Source: Sphingomonas bacterium
GTDB lineage: Bacteria; Pseudomonadota; Alphaproteobacteria; Sphingomonadales; Sphingomonadaceae
Direction: 5' to 3'
Assembly (NCBI GenBank): GCA_026785645.1
Contig: JAJAZM010000067.1
Span: 1-16,054, forward strand
DNA length: 16,054 nucleotides
Below the pieces are notes generated by a model. It made no database searches. It saw only the letters and a list, made by a program, of their open reading frames with translations, and was not told the origin of the DNA. The position numbers and the translations under genes were made by a program. Positions 1 through 6,997 of the stretch are shown piece by piece (the stretch's first letter is position 1; every line of letters begins with the position of its first letter).

Positions 1-37
1 CTCCGGGGCCGCTTTTGTTTGGCCTAAGCCTGGTCGC

Positions 38-311
38 TCAGCCGCGCTCGGATTCGGGCGCTGGCGGCGGCGGCGGCGGCGGCGGCGGCGGGGGTGGCGG
101 CGGGCAGACGTCCGACGCCAGGATCACCGAGCCAAGTCCGAGGCGATAGCCGAGCGCACCGTCGATACCGGTCGAGCGAAGCCGGCTGCTGTTGCCATCA
201 AACACGCCATCGCTGACGTCGACCTTGTAGCGGTCATATTTGAACAGCGCTTCGAATTAGAAACGTCATTCGCCAGCCCGTTGCCCGCCGCCGTCACCTC
301 GGCTAGCGCTT
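38..311 (-). pseudogene. Remnant of a beta-barrel outer membrane protein gene with a poly-proline tail
   Basis: On the minus strand an open stretch runs from 256 down to a TGA at 38-40 (72 residues). It reads like the last strands of an outer membrane beta-barrel: alternating polar and hydrophobic residues such as KYDRYKVDV and RSTGIDGALGYRLG. A cysteine, 14 consecutive prolines and a short APESERG tail follow. An in-frame TAA at 257-259 interrupts it upstream. The sequence above that (311 to 258) reads plausibly in a different frame (LAEVTAAGNGLANDVS), so a frameshift of about two bases is the simplest explanation. The rest of the gene is missing because cvpA starts at 318 in the opposite direction, leaving no room for a start codon, signal peptide or promoter. 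Sphingomonad OmpA-family proteins often have a barrel, a poly-proline linker and then an OmpA domain; here the OmpA domain is absent. The family assignment is inference. Confidence 0.55.
63..91. repeat. GGC/CCG trinucleotide repeat
   Basis: Nine perfect GGC units plus GG. On the minus strand they encode nine consecutive CCG proline codons within a 14-proline run in the beta-barrel remnant. Such tracts can change length by slippage. Because the host reading frame is already broken, a functional role is doubtful. Confidence 0.85.
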
Positions 312-317
312 CTCACC

Positions 318-836
318 ATGACCGCACTCGATATTTTCGTTTTCTTGCTACTCGGCGGAAGCGCCATGGTCGGTTTCGTGCGTGGATTTGCGCATGAGCT
401 ACTGGCGCTGCTGGCGTGGGTCGCGGCGATTCTCGCGCTCAAATTTCTCCATGCGCCGCTGGCGAGCCAACTGGTCGGTCAGGTGGGCAGCGAGACCGGG
501 GCGGCGGCGGTGGCCTTCGCTTTATTGTTCCTGCCGACCTACATTGCGGTCAAATTGTTTGCCCGCGCGGTCGGCGGCCGGGCGCGGCGATCGGTCCTCG
601 GTCCGCTCGACCGATTGCTCGGCGGGGGCTTCGGGATGGTCAAGGGGCTGATCGGGGCGACCCTGTTCTTCCTCCTCGCGCATCTCGCCACGGACATGGT
701 CTATGGCCCGACCGCCAAGCGGCCCGATTGGATGATCAGCTCGCGTACCTATCCGTTACTCAACGCCACCTCGAAGGCGGTGGTCGACTGGGTCGAAACG
801 CGCCATCGCCCCAAGGGGGCCGGCGCGCCGCAGTGA
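318..836 (+). CDS. cvpA: CvpA family inner membrane protein
   Basis: A 172-residue protein with about four hydrophobic segments (roughly residues 3-21, 27-44, 63-83 and 105-124), which fits the CvpA family (usually 160-190 residues). Two family signatures are visible: the GFVRGFAHE segment after the first helix (residues 19-27) and LGPLDRLLGGGFGMVKG before the last helix. CvpA was named for colicin V production in E. coli; its biochemical role is not settled, and links to envelope homeostasis have been proposed. The ATG at 318 has no clear Shine-Dalgarno sequence. The stop codon overlaps the GTG start of cysS (GTGA, 833-836), so translation of the two is probably coupled. Family assignment is firm, function is not. 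Confidence 0.9.
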   Translation: MTALDIFVFLLLGGSAMVGFVRGFAHELLALLAWVAAILALKFLHAPLASQLVGQVGSETGAAAVAFALLFLPTYIAVKLFARAVGGRARRSVLGPLDRLLGGGFGMVKGLIGATLFFLLAHLATDMVYGPTAKRPDWMISSRTYPLLNATSKAVVDWVETRHRPKGAGAPQ

Positions 837-2155
837 GCGATTACCAGATCCGGCTGTACGACACGCTGGCGCGCACCAAACGCGTGTTCGTTCCGGCCGA
901 TCCCACGGCGATCACCATGTATGTGTGCGGGCCGACGGTCTATGGTCGGGCACATATCGGCAATGCCCGGCCAGCGGTGGTGTTTGACACGCTTCGGCGA
1001 TTGATCGAGCATCAGTATGGCGCGGGCAGCCTGACCTATGCCCGCAACGTGACCGACATCGACGACAAGATCATCGCCGCAGCCGAAGCGGAAGGGGTTG
1101 AGCCGTCGGTGATCACCGAACGCTACGAGCAATATTACCTTGACGACATGGGAGCGCTGGGGGTCGCGCCGCCGGATATCGCGCCGCATGCGACGGCCGA
1201 TATTTCACCGATGGTGGCGATGATCGCAACGCTGGTCGACCTTGGCCATGCTTATGTCGCCGAGGGGCATGTACTGTTCGCGGTGGCGTCCGACCCGGAA
1301 TACGGCGTGCTCAGCGGGCGCGATCGCGATGCGATGATCGCCGGGGCGCGGGTCGAGGTGGCGCCTTACAAGCGCGATCCGGCCGATTTCGTGCTGTGGA
1401 AGCCGAGCGACGATGGCGTGATCGGGTGGAACAGCCCGTGGGGGCGGGGGCGGCCGGGGTGGCATATTGAATGCTCGGCGATGATCGCGGCGCATCTGGG
1501 CGAAACGATCGACATTCACGGCGGCGGGCTCGACCTGATTTTCCCGCATCACGAGAATGAGATCGCGCAGAGCCGCTGCGCGCATGCTGGCAAGCCGCTG
1601 GCGCGATATTGGGTGCATAACGGCTTTGTCGACATGGGCGCGGAGAAGATGTCGAAGAGCCTCGGCAATGTGGTGACGGTGGATCGGCTGCTGGCGGAGG
1701 GATATCGCGGCGAGACGCTGCGGTTTGCGTTGCTGTCGGGCCATTACCGGTCGCCGCTGCCATGGACCAGCGCGCTGGTGGCGCAATCAAAGGCCACGCT
1801 CGACGGGCTGTATCGCAAGGCGGGCGATGCCCAAACCGGGGCGATCGACGCCGGAGTCATTGGAGCGATGGCGGAGGATCTAAATACGCCGCTGGCGATT
1901 TCGCGGCTTGGCGCGATCGAGGATCCGGCCGTTTTAAAGGCGTCGGCGCAACTGTTTGGCCTACTGACGATGTCCGCGCAGGCGTGGTTCCAAGGGGCAG
2001 GAGAATCGAACGATATCGACACGCGGATTGCTTCTCGAACTGCCGCCAAGGCCAACCGCGACTTCGCAGAATCCGACCGGATTCGTGACGAGCTCAAGGC
2101 TAATGGGATCTTGCTCGAGGACGGGCCAGGCGGGACGACATGGCGGCGGGCGTGA
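833..2155 (+). CDS. cysS: Cysteine--tRNA ligase
   Basis: Class I cytoplasmic aminoacyl-tRNA synthetase that activates cysteine with ATP and charges tRNA-Cys. The 440-residue product is slightly shorter than E. coli CysRS (461). The HIGH-type motif is HIGN at residues 41-44 and the KMSKS loop is at 272-276. The zinc site that recognises cysteine is complete: C32 in VCGPTVY, C214 in HIEC, and H239 and E243 in HHENE. The frame is open upstream to 416, but that part overlaps cvpA and resembles no synthetase. The GTG at 833 puts the conserved N-terminus (IRLYDTL) at the right distance and overlaps the cvpA stop by four bases. The gene ends inside the start of the Fe-S scaffold gene. Identity is certain; the start is well supported. 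Confidence 0.97.
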   Translation: MSDYQIRLYDTLARTKRVFVPADPTAITMYVCGPTVYGRAHIGNARPAVVFDTLRRLIEHQYGAGSLTYARNVTDIDDKIIAAAEAEGVEPSVITERYEQYYLDDMGALGVAPPDIAPHATADISPMVAMIATLVDLGHAYVAEGHVLFAVASDPEYGVLSGRDRDAMIAGARVEVAPYKRDPADFVLWKPSDDGVIGWNSPWGRGRPGWHIECSAMIAAHLGETIDIHGGGLDLIFPHHENEIAQSRCAHAGKPLARYWVHNGFVDMGAEKMSKSLGNVVTVDRLLAEGYRGETLRFALLSGHYRSPLPWTSALVAQSKATLDGLYRKAGDAQTGAIDAGVIGAMAEDLNTPLAISRLGAIEDPAVLKASAQLFGLLTMSAQAWFQGAGESNDIDTRIASRTAAKANRDFAESDRIRDELKANGILLEDGPGGTTWRRA

Positions 2156-2568
2156 GCCAGCCGCTTTACACGCGCAACATCCTGCGCCTCGCGGCGTCGA
2201 TCCCAGGGCAGCGGAGCTTTGCCGAGATGGGGGACGCAAGAGTCTTTCGGTCGGCGACGTGCGGCAGCCGGGTGGCGATGCGGGTGGCGCTTGATGGTGA
2301 GGGGCGGGTGACGAGCCTTGAGCAGGCGGTCGAGGCCTGTGCCTTCGGGCAGGCGGCGGCGGCGCTGGTCGGTGCTGGCGCAGTCGGGCTTACGGTGGAG
2401 GAGGCCGCCGTCGCGCTGGCCGGGGTCGAGCGCTGGCTTCATGAGGATAACACCGAACCCTGGCCCGGACTCGACCAGCTCGACCAGGCGCGGGCGCGGC
2501 GGGGTCGGCACGGTGCGATCCTGTTGCCTTTCCGCGCGTTGTTTGCAGCAATCGGGACTGCGCGATGA
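2140..2568 (+). CDS. IscU/NifU-like iron-sulfur cluster scaffold protein
   Basis: A 142-residue protein resembling the N-terminal domain of NifU/IscU, which holds nascent Fe-S clusters on conserved cysteines. The segment TCGSRV (C41) corresponds to the first cluster cysteine and EACAFGQAAAA (C67) to the second. The third cysteine, which IscU and SufU carry near the C-terminus, is absent: the matching segment reads RHGAILLPFRAL. The assignment to the superfamily is good, but cluster assembly by this member is unproven. The ATG at 2140 overlaps cysS by 16 bases. An in-frame GTG at 2152 gives a GTGA overlap with the cysS stop, like the cvpA-cysS junction, and is an equally good start (138 residues). 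The stop overlaps the next ATG (ATGA, 2565-2568). Coupling to cysS suggests a link to cysteine or Fe-S supply; this is inference. Confidence 0.8.
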   Translation: MAAGVSQPLYTRNILRLAASIPGQRSFAEMGDARVFRSATCGSRVAMRVALDGEGRVTSLEQAVEACAFGQAAAALVGAGAVGLTVEEAAVALAGVERWLHEDNTEPWPGLDQLDQARARRGRHGAILLPFRALFAAIGTAR

Positions 2569-4352
2569 CCGAAGTCCAGCAGACCGCCGAAACCGCCAGC
2601 TACGTGCTCGAAAGCGGCGCGGTGATGCTCGGAGCGGCGATTATATTCGTGCTGCTTTTCCGCAAGCTGAAGCTCGGTGCGACGCTCGGTTACATCGTCG
2701 GCGGGGTGGTGATCGGGCCCTATGTATTGGGGCTGTTCCTCGACCCCGATTCGCTGTCGACCCTGACTGAACTCGGGATCGCGTTGCTACTGTTCATCGT
2801 CGGGCTGGAGCTCAATCCGGGTCGGTTGTGGCGACTGCGCAAGGACATCTTCGGGCTCGGACTGGCGCAGGTGGTGATCTGCGGCTTGCTGCTCAGCCTG
2901 TTCATCCATCTGGCGCTGGAGTTCAGCCTCTTCGCCTCGCTTGCGATCGGCTTGCCGCTGGCCCTGTCATCGACCGCGCAGGTGCTGCCGATGCTTCGCG
3001 GCGACGGGGACCTCAACACGCCGCAGGGCGAACGGGCGTTCTCGATATTGCTGTTCCAGGATTTGTCGATCGTCCCGATGATCACGATTGTCGTTGCAAT
3101 GTCTCGGGTGGCGCCCGACCCGAGCGCGCCTACCGGGGCGATGCTGGCGCTTTACACGGTTGGAGCAGTGGTTGCCCTGGTCGTTGCGGGACGATTGCTG
3201 CTCAACCCGATGTTCCGGTTAATCGGTCGGCTGGGCGAGCGCGAATTGTTCATCGTCGCGGGGCTGTTCACGGTCGTAGCATCGTCCGCGCTGATGCACG
3301 CACTCGGGCTGTCGGTCGCGTTGGGAGCGTTCGTCGCCGGCGTGATGCTCGCCGAATCGCCCTATCGCCACGAGCTCGAAAGTGACGTTGAGCCGTTCCG
3401 TTCGATCCTGCTCGGGCTATTCTTCCTGTCGGTCGGGATGATGCTCGACCTGCGCGTGATCGCCGCGCAGCCGCTGACTGTGATCGGAATTGCCGCCGGG
3501 GTGATCGTGATTAAGGCGCTGGTCATCGCGGGCCTGGCGCGCCTGTTCGGCAATAGCGGGCCGCGCAGTATCCGGCTGGGGCTGCTGCTGAGCCAGGCGG
3601 GCGAATTCGGTTTCGTGCTGTTTGCGTTGGCCACGGCCGGGCAATTGATCACGAGCGAGGCGGCGTCGTTATTTGGCGCGGTGGTGACCCTGTCGATGGC
3701 CTGCACCCCGTTCCTGATGCGGCTGGTCGATCGGCTGGAAGCGAGCGAGGAGCGCGGCGGGGAAGGGCTCGATGGCCCTGACCAGTCGCCCGAGACGAGC
3801 GCAATTGTGGTCGGCTACGGCCGCTTCGGGCAGACCGTGGCGCAAATGCTGATGGCCAAGAAGGTCGGGGTCACCCTGATCGACAAGATGCCCACCCTGA
3901 TCGAAACCGCCGACGAATTCGGAATCAAAGTCTATTATGGTGACGGAATGCGGGTCGACCTGCTGCGGACCGCAGGGGCGGACACCGCCAAGGCAATCCT
4001 GTTTTGCAACGACAATGTTGGTGGCGAGCTCAATCGCGACGCGGTTGCCCGAGTGCTTGAGGCATTTCCCCAAGCGAGGGTGATGGTGCGGGTATTCGAC
4101 CGACGGCATTTGATGGAGTTCGCCAGTCTCGATCTCGATTTTGCCCAGCGCGAATTGTTTGAAAGCGCAGTGGTCATGGGCAGGAGGGCACTGAGCGCGG
4201 TGGGCATTGAGCAGGGCGAGATCGACCGCGTCGACAAGGAATATCGGCTTCGCGATTGCGACCGGCTCGAGCGGCAAAGTGCGAGTGGGGATCTACATGC
4301 CGGGGAGAATCGGTCATTCAGCCCCGATCGCTTCCTTCCCGACCCTGGCTAA
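2565..4352 (+). CDS. Kef-type monovalent cation:proton antiporter (CPA2 family)
   Basis: A 595-residue inner membrane protein. The first ~390 residues are a run of about a dozen hydrophobic helices typical of Na+/H+ exchanger-like CPA2 transporters. They include the conserved LFQDLSIVP segment, with D166 expected to lie in the ion path. A short acidic linker is followed by a cytoplasmic RCK/TrkA-N domain from about residue 411, with a Rossmann loop GYGRFG at 417-422 for nucleotide binding. In E. coli, KefB and KefC use this layout for glutathione-gated K+ efflux during electrophile stress. Whether this protein is KefB, KefC or another CPA2 member cannot be settled here, so no symbol is given. 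Its ATG overlaps the preceding stop (ATGA), so it is probably last in the cvpA-cysS-scaffold transcript. It converges on aroK. Confidence 0.92.
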   Translation: MTEVQQTAETASYVLESGAVMLGAAIIFVLLFRKLKLGATLGYIVGGVVIGPYVLGLFLDPDSLSTLTELGIALLLFIVGLELNPGRLWRLRKDIFGLGLAQVVICGLLLSLFIHLALEFSLFASLAIGLPLALSSTAQVLPMLRGDGDLNTPQGERAFSILLFQDLSIVPMITIVVAMSRVAPDPSAPTGAMLALYTVGAVVALVVAGRLLLNPMFRLIGRLGERELFIVAGLFTVVASSALMHALGLSVALGAFVAGVMLAESPYRHELESDVEPFRSILLGLFFLSVGMMLDLRVIAAQPLTVIGIAAGVIVIKALVIAGLARLFGNSGPRSIRLGLLLSQAGEFGFVLFALATAGQLITSEAASLFGAVVTLSMACTPFLMRLVDRLEASEERGGEGLDGPDQSPETSAIVVGYGRFGQTVAQMLMAKKVGVTLIDKMPTLIETADEFGIKVYYGDGMRVDLLRTAGADTAKAILFCNDNVGGELNRDAVARVLEAFPQARVMVRVFDRRHLMEFASLDLDFAQRELFESAVVMGRRALSAVGIEQGEIDRVDKEYRLRDCDRLERQSASGDLHAGENRSFSPDRFLPDPG

Positions 4353-4469
4353 GGCGGGACCAGGGGTTTCGAGCACGAGGCGTGGCAATTCGCAGTCGAT
4401 GAACGCTCTGCCGATGCCCATCGCAACCGAGAATGGCGTGGCGTCGTGCAGCCGCAGATCGAAGGCTCG

Positions 4470-5027
4470 TTATTGTCGCAGATGCTGGTCCAGCGCGACG
4501 ATGATCGCCTCCACCACCTCGCTATGCCCACCACTTCCACTGCGGATATGGATATGCGCTTCGGCATAGGACGGGCGGCGTTCGTCGGCGAGCCGCTTCA
4601 ACGTGCCCCTGGGATCGGCGTTGCGAAGCAGCGGGCGGGTGTCGCGCCGGGCGGTGCGTTCGCTGAGCACATCGATTGAGGCGTCGAGCCAAATGGTAAT
4701 GGCGCGGGCATTGAGCAATTCGCGCGTGCGCGGATCGACGAACGCGCCGCCGCCGGTGGCAATTACCCCGACGCGACCCTCGACCAGTCGGGCGACAAGT
4801 CGCCGCTCGCCATCGCGAAAATCCTTCTCACCATATTTTTCGAACACTTCGGCGGCGGTAAAACCGGCGGCATCCTCAATCGCCGAATCGCTGTCGACGA
4901 ACGGCAAGTCGAGACGTCGGGCAAGGCGCCGACCGACGGTCGACTTGCCGACGCCCATCAGCCCGACGAGGACGATTGGTTTTTCAAGGCGTTCAGTCAG
5001 CTGTTGCACGGTATGGGGGCTATACAT
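4470..5027 (-). CDS. aroK: Shikimate kinase
   Basis: Cytoplasmic P-loop enzyme that phosphorylates shikimate to shikimate-3-phosphate in aromatic amino acid synthesis. At 185 residues it has the usual length. The Walker A loop GLMGVGKST lies at residues 22-30. The shikimate-binding motif DSD is at 45-47, R71 in KDFRDGE and the TGGG loop at 91-94 are present, and the lid region carries RPLL near 131. The ATG at 5027 leaves a short N-terminal extension before the kinase core; no strong Shine-Dalgarno sequence precedes it. In many bacteria aroB follows aroK directly. Here the downstream space is a 117-base gap and then the end of the convergent kef gene, so aroB must be elsewhere. It is divergent from the small membrane protein gene at 5086. 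Confidence 0.96.
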   Translation of the reverse strand: MYSPHTVQQLTERLEKPIVLVGLMGVGKSTVGRRLARRLDLPFVDSDSAIEDAAGFTAAEVFEKYGEKDFRDGERRLVARLVEGRVGVIATGGGAFVDPRTRELLNARAITIWLDASIDVLSERTARRDTRPLLRNADPRGTLKRLADERRPSYAEAHIHIRSGSGGHSEVVEAIIVALDQHLRQ

Positions 5028-5085
5028 AGTGATGCATGGTCGGGCAAAAGGCGTTGATCACGTCCTTTTCTAGCATTGGAAGCCA

Positions 5086-5223
5086 ATGTCGCGCGGCGCC
5101 TTGTTTCTCATCATCCTGCTGTTGCTGCTAGTTGGCGGCCTCTTTTTCCTGTCATCGAGCGCCCATGAAGTGCCGCTTACCAAGATCGAGGCCGACGTCA
5201 GCCGTGCACCGACCGCGCAATAA
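5086..5223 (+). CDS. Small single-pass membrane protein, 45 residues, unknown function
   Basis: A short open frame with a good ATG that starts MSRGALFLIILLLLLVGG and continues with a polar tail ending APTAQ. Residues 4-23 form a single strongly hydrophobic segment behind one arginine, suggesting an N-in membrane anchor with a short tail of about 20 residues outside the cytoplasm. A GGAAG ribosome-binding-like sequence lies just before the start. The stop at 5221-5223 lies inside the N-terminus of the next gene if that gene starts at 5204, so the two are probably translated together. I know of no assigned function. It could be an accessory of the exported protein that follows. Confidence 0.7.
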   Translation: MSRGALFLIILLLLLVGGLFFLSSSAHEVPLTKIEADVSRAPTAQ

Positions 5224-6997
5224 GCTGCTGATGGCGGGCGCGGCGATGGCGATTGCCATCCCGGCGCTTGCCCAGGATCGGCCCGAATCGATCCTGCCGC
5301 CGGGATTCGGCGAGCCTGCGGTATCGCCGACACCGTCGCCAACGCCGTCGCCGTCGCCCACTGTTTCCGCCGGACCATCCGAAAGCGGCACCGTGGTCGA
5401 GACCGGCCCGGCTGGACTGACCCCGCAAGAAGCGGCCGATGCAATGGTGGTCGAGATCGCGCCGCCGATCGAGATGCCCGATGGCGCTCGTCGCGATCCA
5501 GCGATGGTCGGACCGCTCCCGGCGGAGCAGACTGGCTTCGGGACCAATCCGTGGGGCGCGTCGAGCGGCAAATTCCTGTCGGTGCTGATGCGGCGAACCG
5601 ACACGCCGCTGGCGTCGCGCTGGGGGCATATCCTGCTTCGCAACGCGTTGCTTACCAACGCCGCGGCGCCGTCCGACGTCAATCCGGCGGACTGGGTTGC
5701 GGAACGCGCTTGGCTGCTAATCCGGATGGGCGAGGCCGATGGCGCTCGAATGCTGGTGTCGGGGCTCGACGTCGACGATTACACGCCCAAGGCGTTCCAG
5801 GTCTCGGTGCAAAGCGCGCTGGCCAACGCCGACCCGTCGGCGTTGTGTCCGCTCGAAGAAGGACTGCGCAAGGTCGAGCGCGGAATTGCCCCGCTAGCGC
5901 GGGCAATGTGCGCTTCACTATCGGGCGACAGTGCCGTCGCTGCGTCTGATATCGAAGCAGCGCGACGGCGCGGACGCTTCGACCCGATCGACCTAGTGCT
6001 GGCCGACAAGGTGGTCGGTGCCGGGGCGGATACGGCGCGATCGGTGACGGTTGAATGGGAATCGGTCAAGCGGCTCAACGCTTGGCGCTTCGGGCTGGCA
6101 ACGGCGACCGGAATGGTGCCGCCGATTGCGTTGATGAATGCGGCGAGCCCGCAAGTCCGCGCGTGGCAGGCGCGGGCACCTGTGCTGAGCGCCGAACAGC
6201 GGCTGGCGTCGGCGCGAATCGCGACCGGGCTCGGGGTGTTCTCGTCGCAAGCATTGATTGATCTCTATGCCGAAATTTACGACCTGACAGACCCGAGCGA
6301 TCTTGGGCAAAGCGATGCGTGGCAGGTGCGCCTGGCGGTGGCCGGAAAGAAACTCGAGGACAAAATTGGCGCGATCCGCAAATTGCTTGGCCTCGCCAAG
6401 GGCTCGATCGAGCGCGAAGCGACGCGTGCCCTGCTGGCGCGAGCAGCGGTGCGAATCGTCCCGGACGAAGAATTGCAGGAAATTGCGCCAGAGTTGATTT
6501 CGGCACTGCTTGCCGGCGGATTCGACCGCGAGGCAGCGCGCTGGGCGCGGGTGGTCGACGACATGGACGACCAATTCTCGGATCGTTGCTGGGCAATGCT
6601 TGCGCTCGGGGCACCGACCACGCAGGAGCTCGACCTTGGCGGCGGGCGGCTCGGCTCGTTCATCAGCCGGGACGAGAGCAAGGGCAAGCAGCGCAGTGCA
6701 TTGCTCGTTGCAGGCCTCGCCGGGCTTGGCCGGATCAGCACCAGTGCCGCCGGGCAACTGAGCCAGCGCCACGGGCTAGGGCTTGGCGGCAAGTCGGAAT
6801 GGACGCGCATCATCGACGGCGCGTCGATGCGGCGGCAGGCGGGGACGGTGGCGTTGCTTGCGGCGGTCGGGATGCAGGCGCCGGGATTCGAATCGGTGCC
6901 CGGCTATCATCTGTTTCATCTGACCACCGCGCTCAGCCGCAACGGGCAGGTGTTCGCCGCCCGAATGATCGCTGCCGAGGCGCTGTCACGGACGTGA
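5204..6997 (+). CDS. Large exported protein of unknown function
   Basis: From the GTG at 5204 this encodes 597 residues. The N-terminus has a textbook signal peptide: basic HRPRNK, a hydrophobic stretch of about 15 residues and an ALA-Q cleavage site after residue 23. A low-complexity Pro/Ser/Thr linker follows (about residues 40-57, repeated TPSP). The rest is alanine- and leucine-rich and looks largely helical, perhaps of the TPR/Sel1-like helical-repeat sort, but I see no defined repeat or catalytic motif. C215 and C236 are close enough to form a disulfide outside the cytoplasm. The frame is open further upstream (TTG 5132, ATG 5165) and ATG 5231 is an alternative, but 5204 preserves the complete signal peptide. 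The stop overlaps the xerD start (GTGA, 6994-6997). Export is well supported; the role is unknown. Confidence 0.82.
   Translation: MHRPRNKLLMAGAAMAIAIPALAQDRPESILPPGFGEPAVSPTPSPTPSPSPTVSAGPSESGTVVETGPAGLTPQEAADAMVVEIAPPIEMPDGARRDPAMVGPLPAEQTGFGTNPWGASSGKFLSVLMRRTDTPLASRWGHILLRNALLTNAAAPSDVNPADWVAERAWLLIRMGEADGARMLVSGLDVDDYTPKAFQVSVQSALANADPSALCPLEEGLRKVERGIAPLARAMCASLSGDSAVAASDIEAARRRGRFDPIDLVLADKVVGAGADTARSVTVEWESVKRLNAWRFGLATATGMVPPIALMNAASPQVRAWQARAPVLSAEQRLASARIATGLGVFSSQALIDLYAEIYDLTDPSDLGQSDAWQVRLAVAGKKLEDKIGAIRKLLGLAKGSIEREATRALLARAAVRIVPDEELQEIAPELISALLAGGFDREAARWARVVDDMDDQFSDRCWAMLALGAPTTQELDLGGGRLGSFISRDESKGKQRSALLVAGLAGLGRISTSAAGQLSQRHGLGLGGKSEWTRIIDGASMRRQAGTVALLAAVGMQAPGFESVPGYHLFHLTTALSRNGQVFAARMIAAEALSRT

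Noticed and set aside
416..832. Long N-terminal extension of the cysS frame
   Set aside because: It overlaps cvpA in another frame and has no resemblance to CysRS; the conserved N-terminus begins at GTG 833.
1744..2511. 255-codon minus-strand open frame
   Set aside because: It is antisense to cysS and the Fe-S scaffold gene, has a histidine- and arginine-rich composition and no recognisable motif; a shadow of GC-rich coding sequence.
5993..6772. 259-codon minus-strand open frame
   Set aside because: Antisense to the large exported protein gene, arginine-rich and without motif; a shadow frame.
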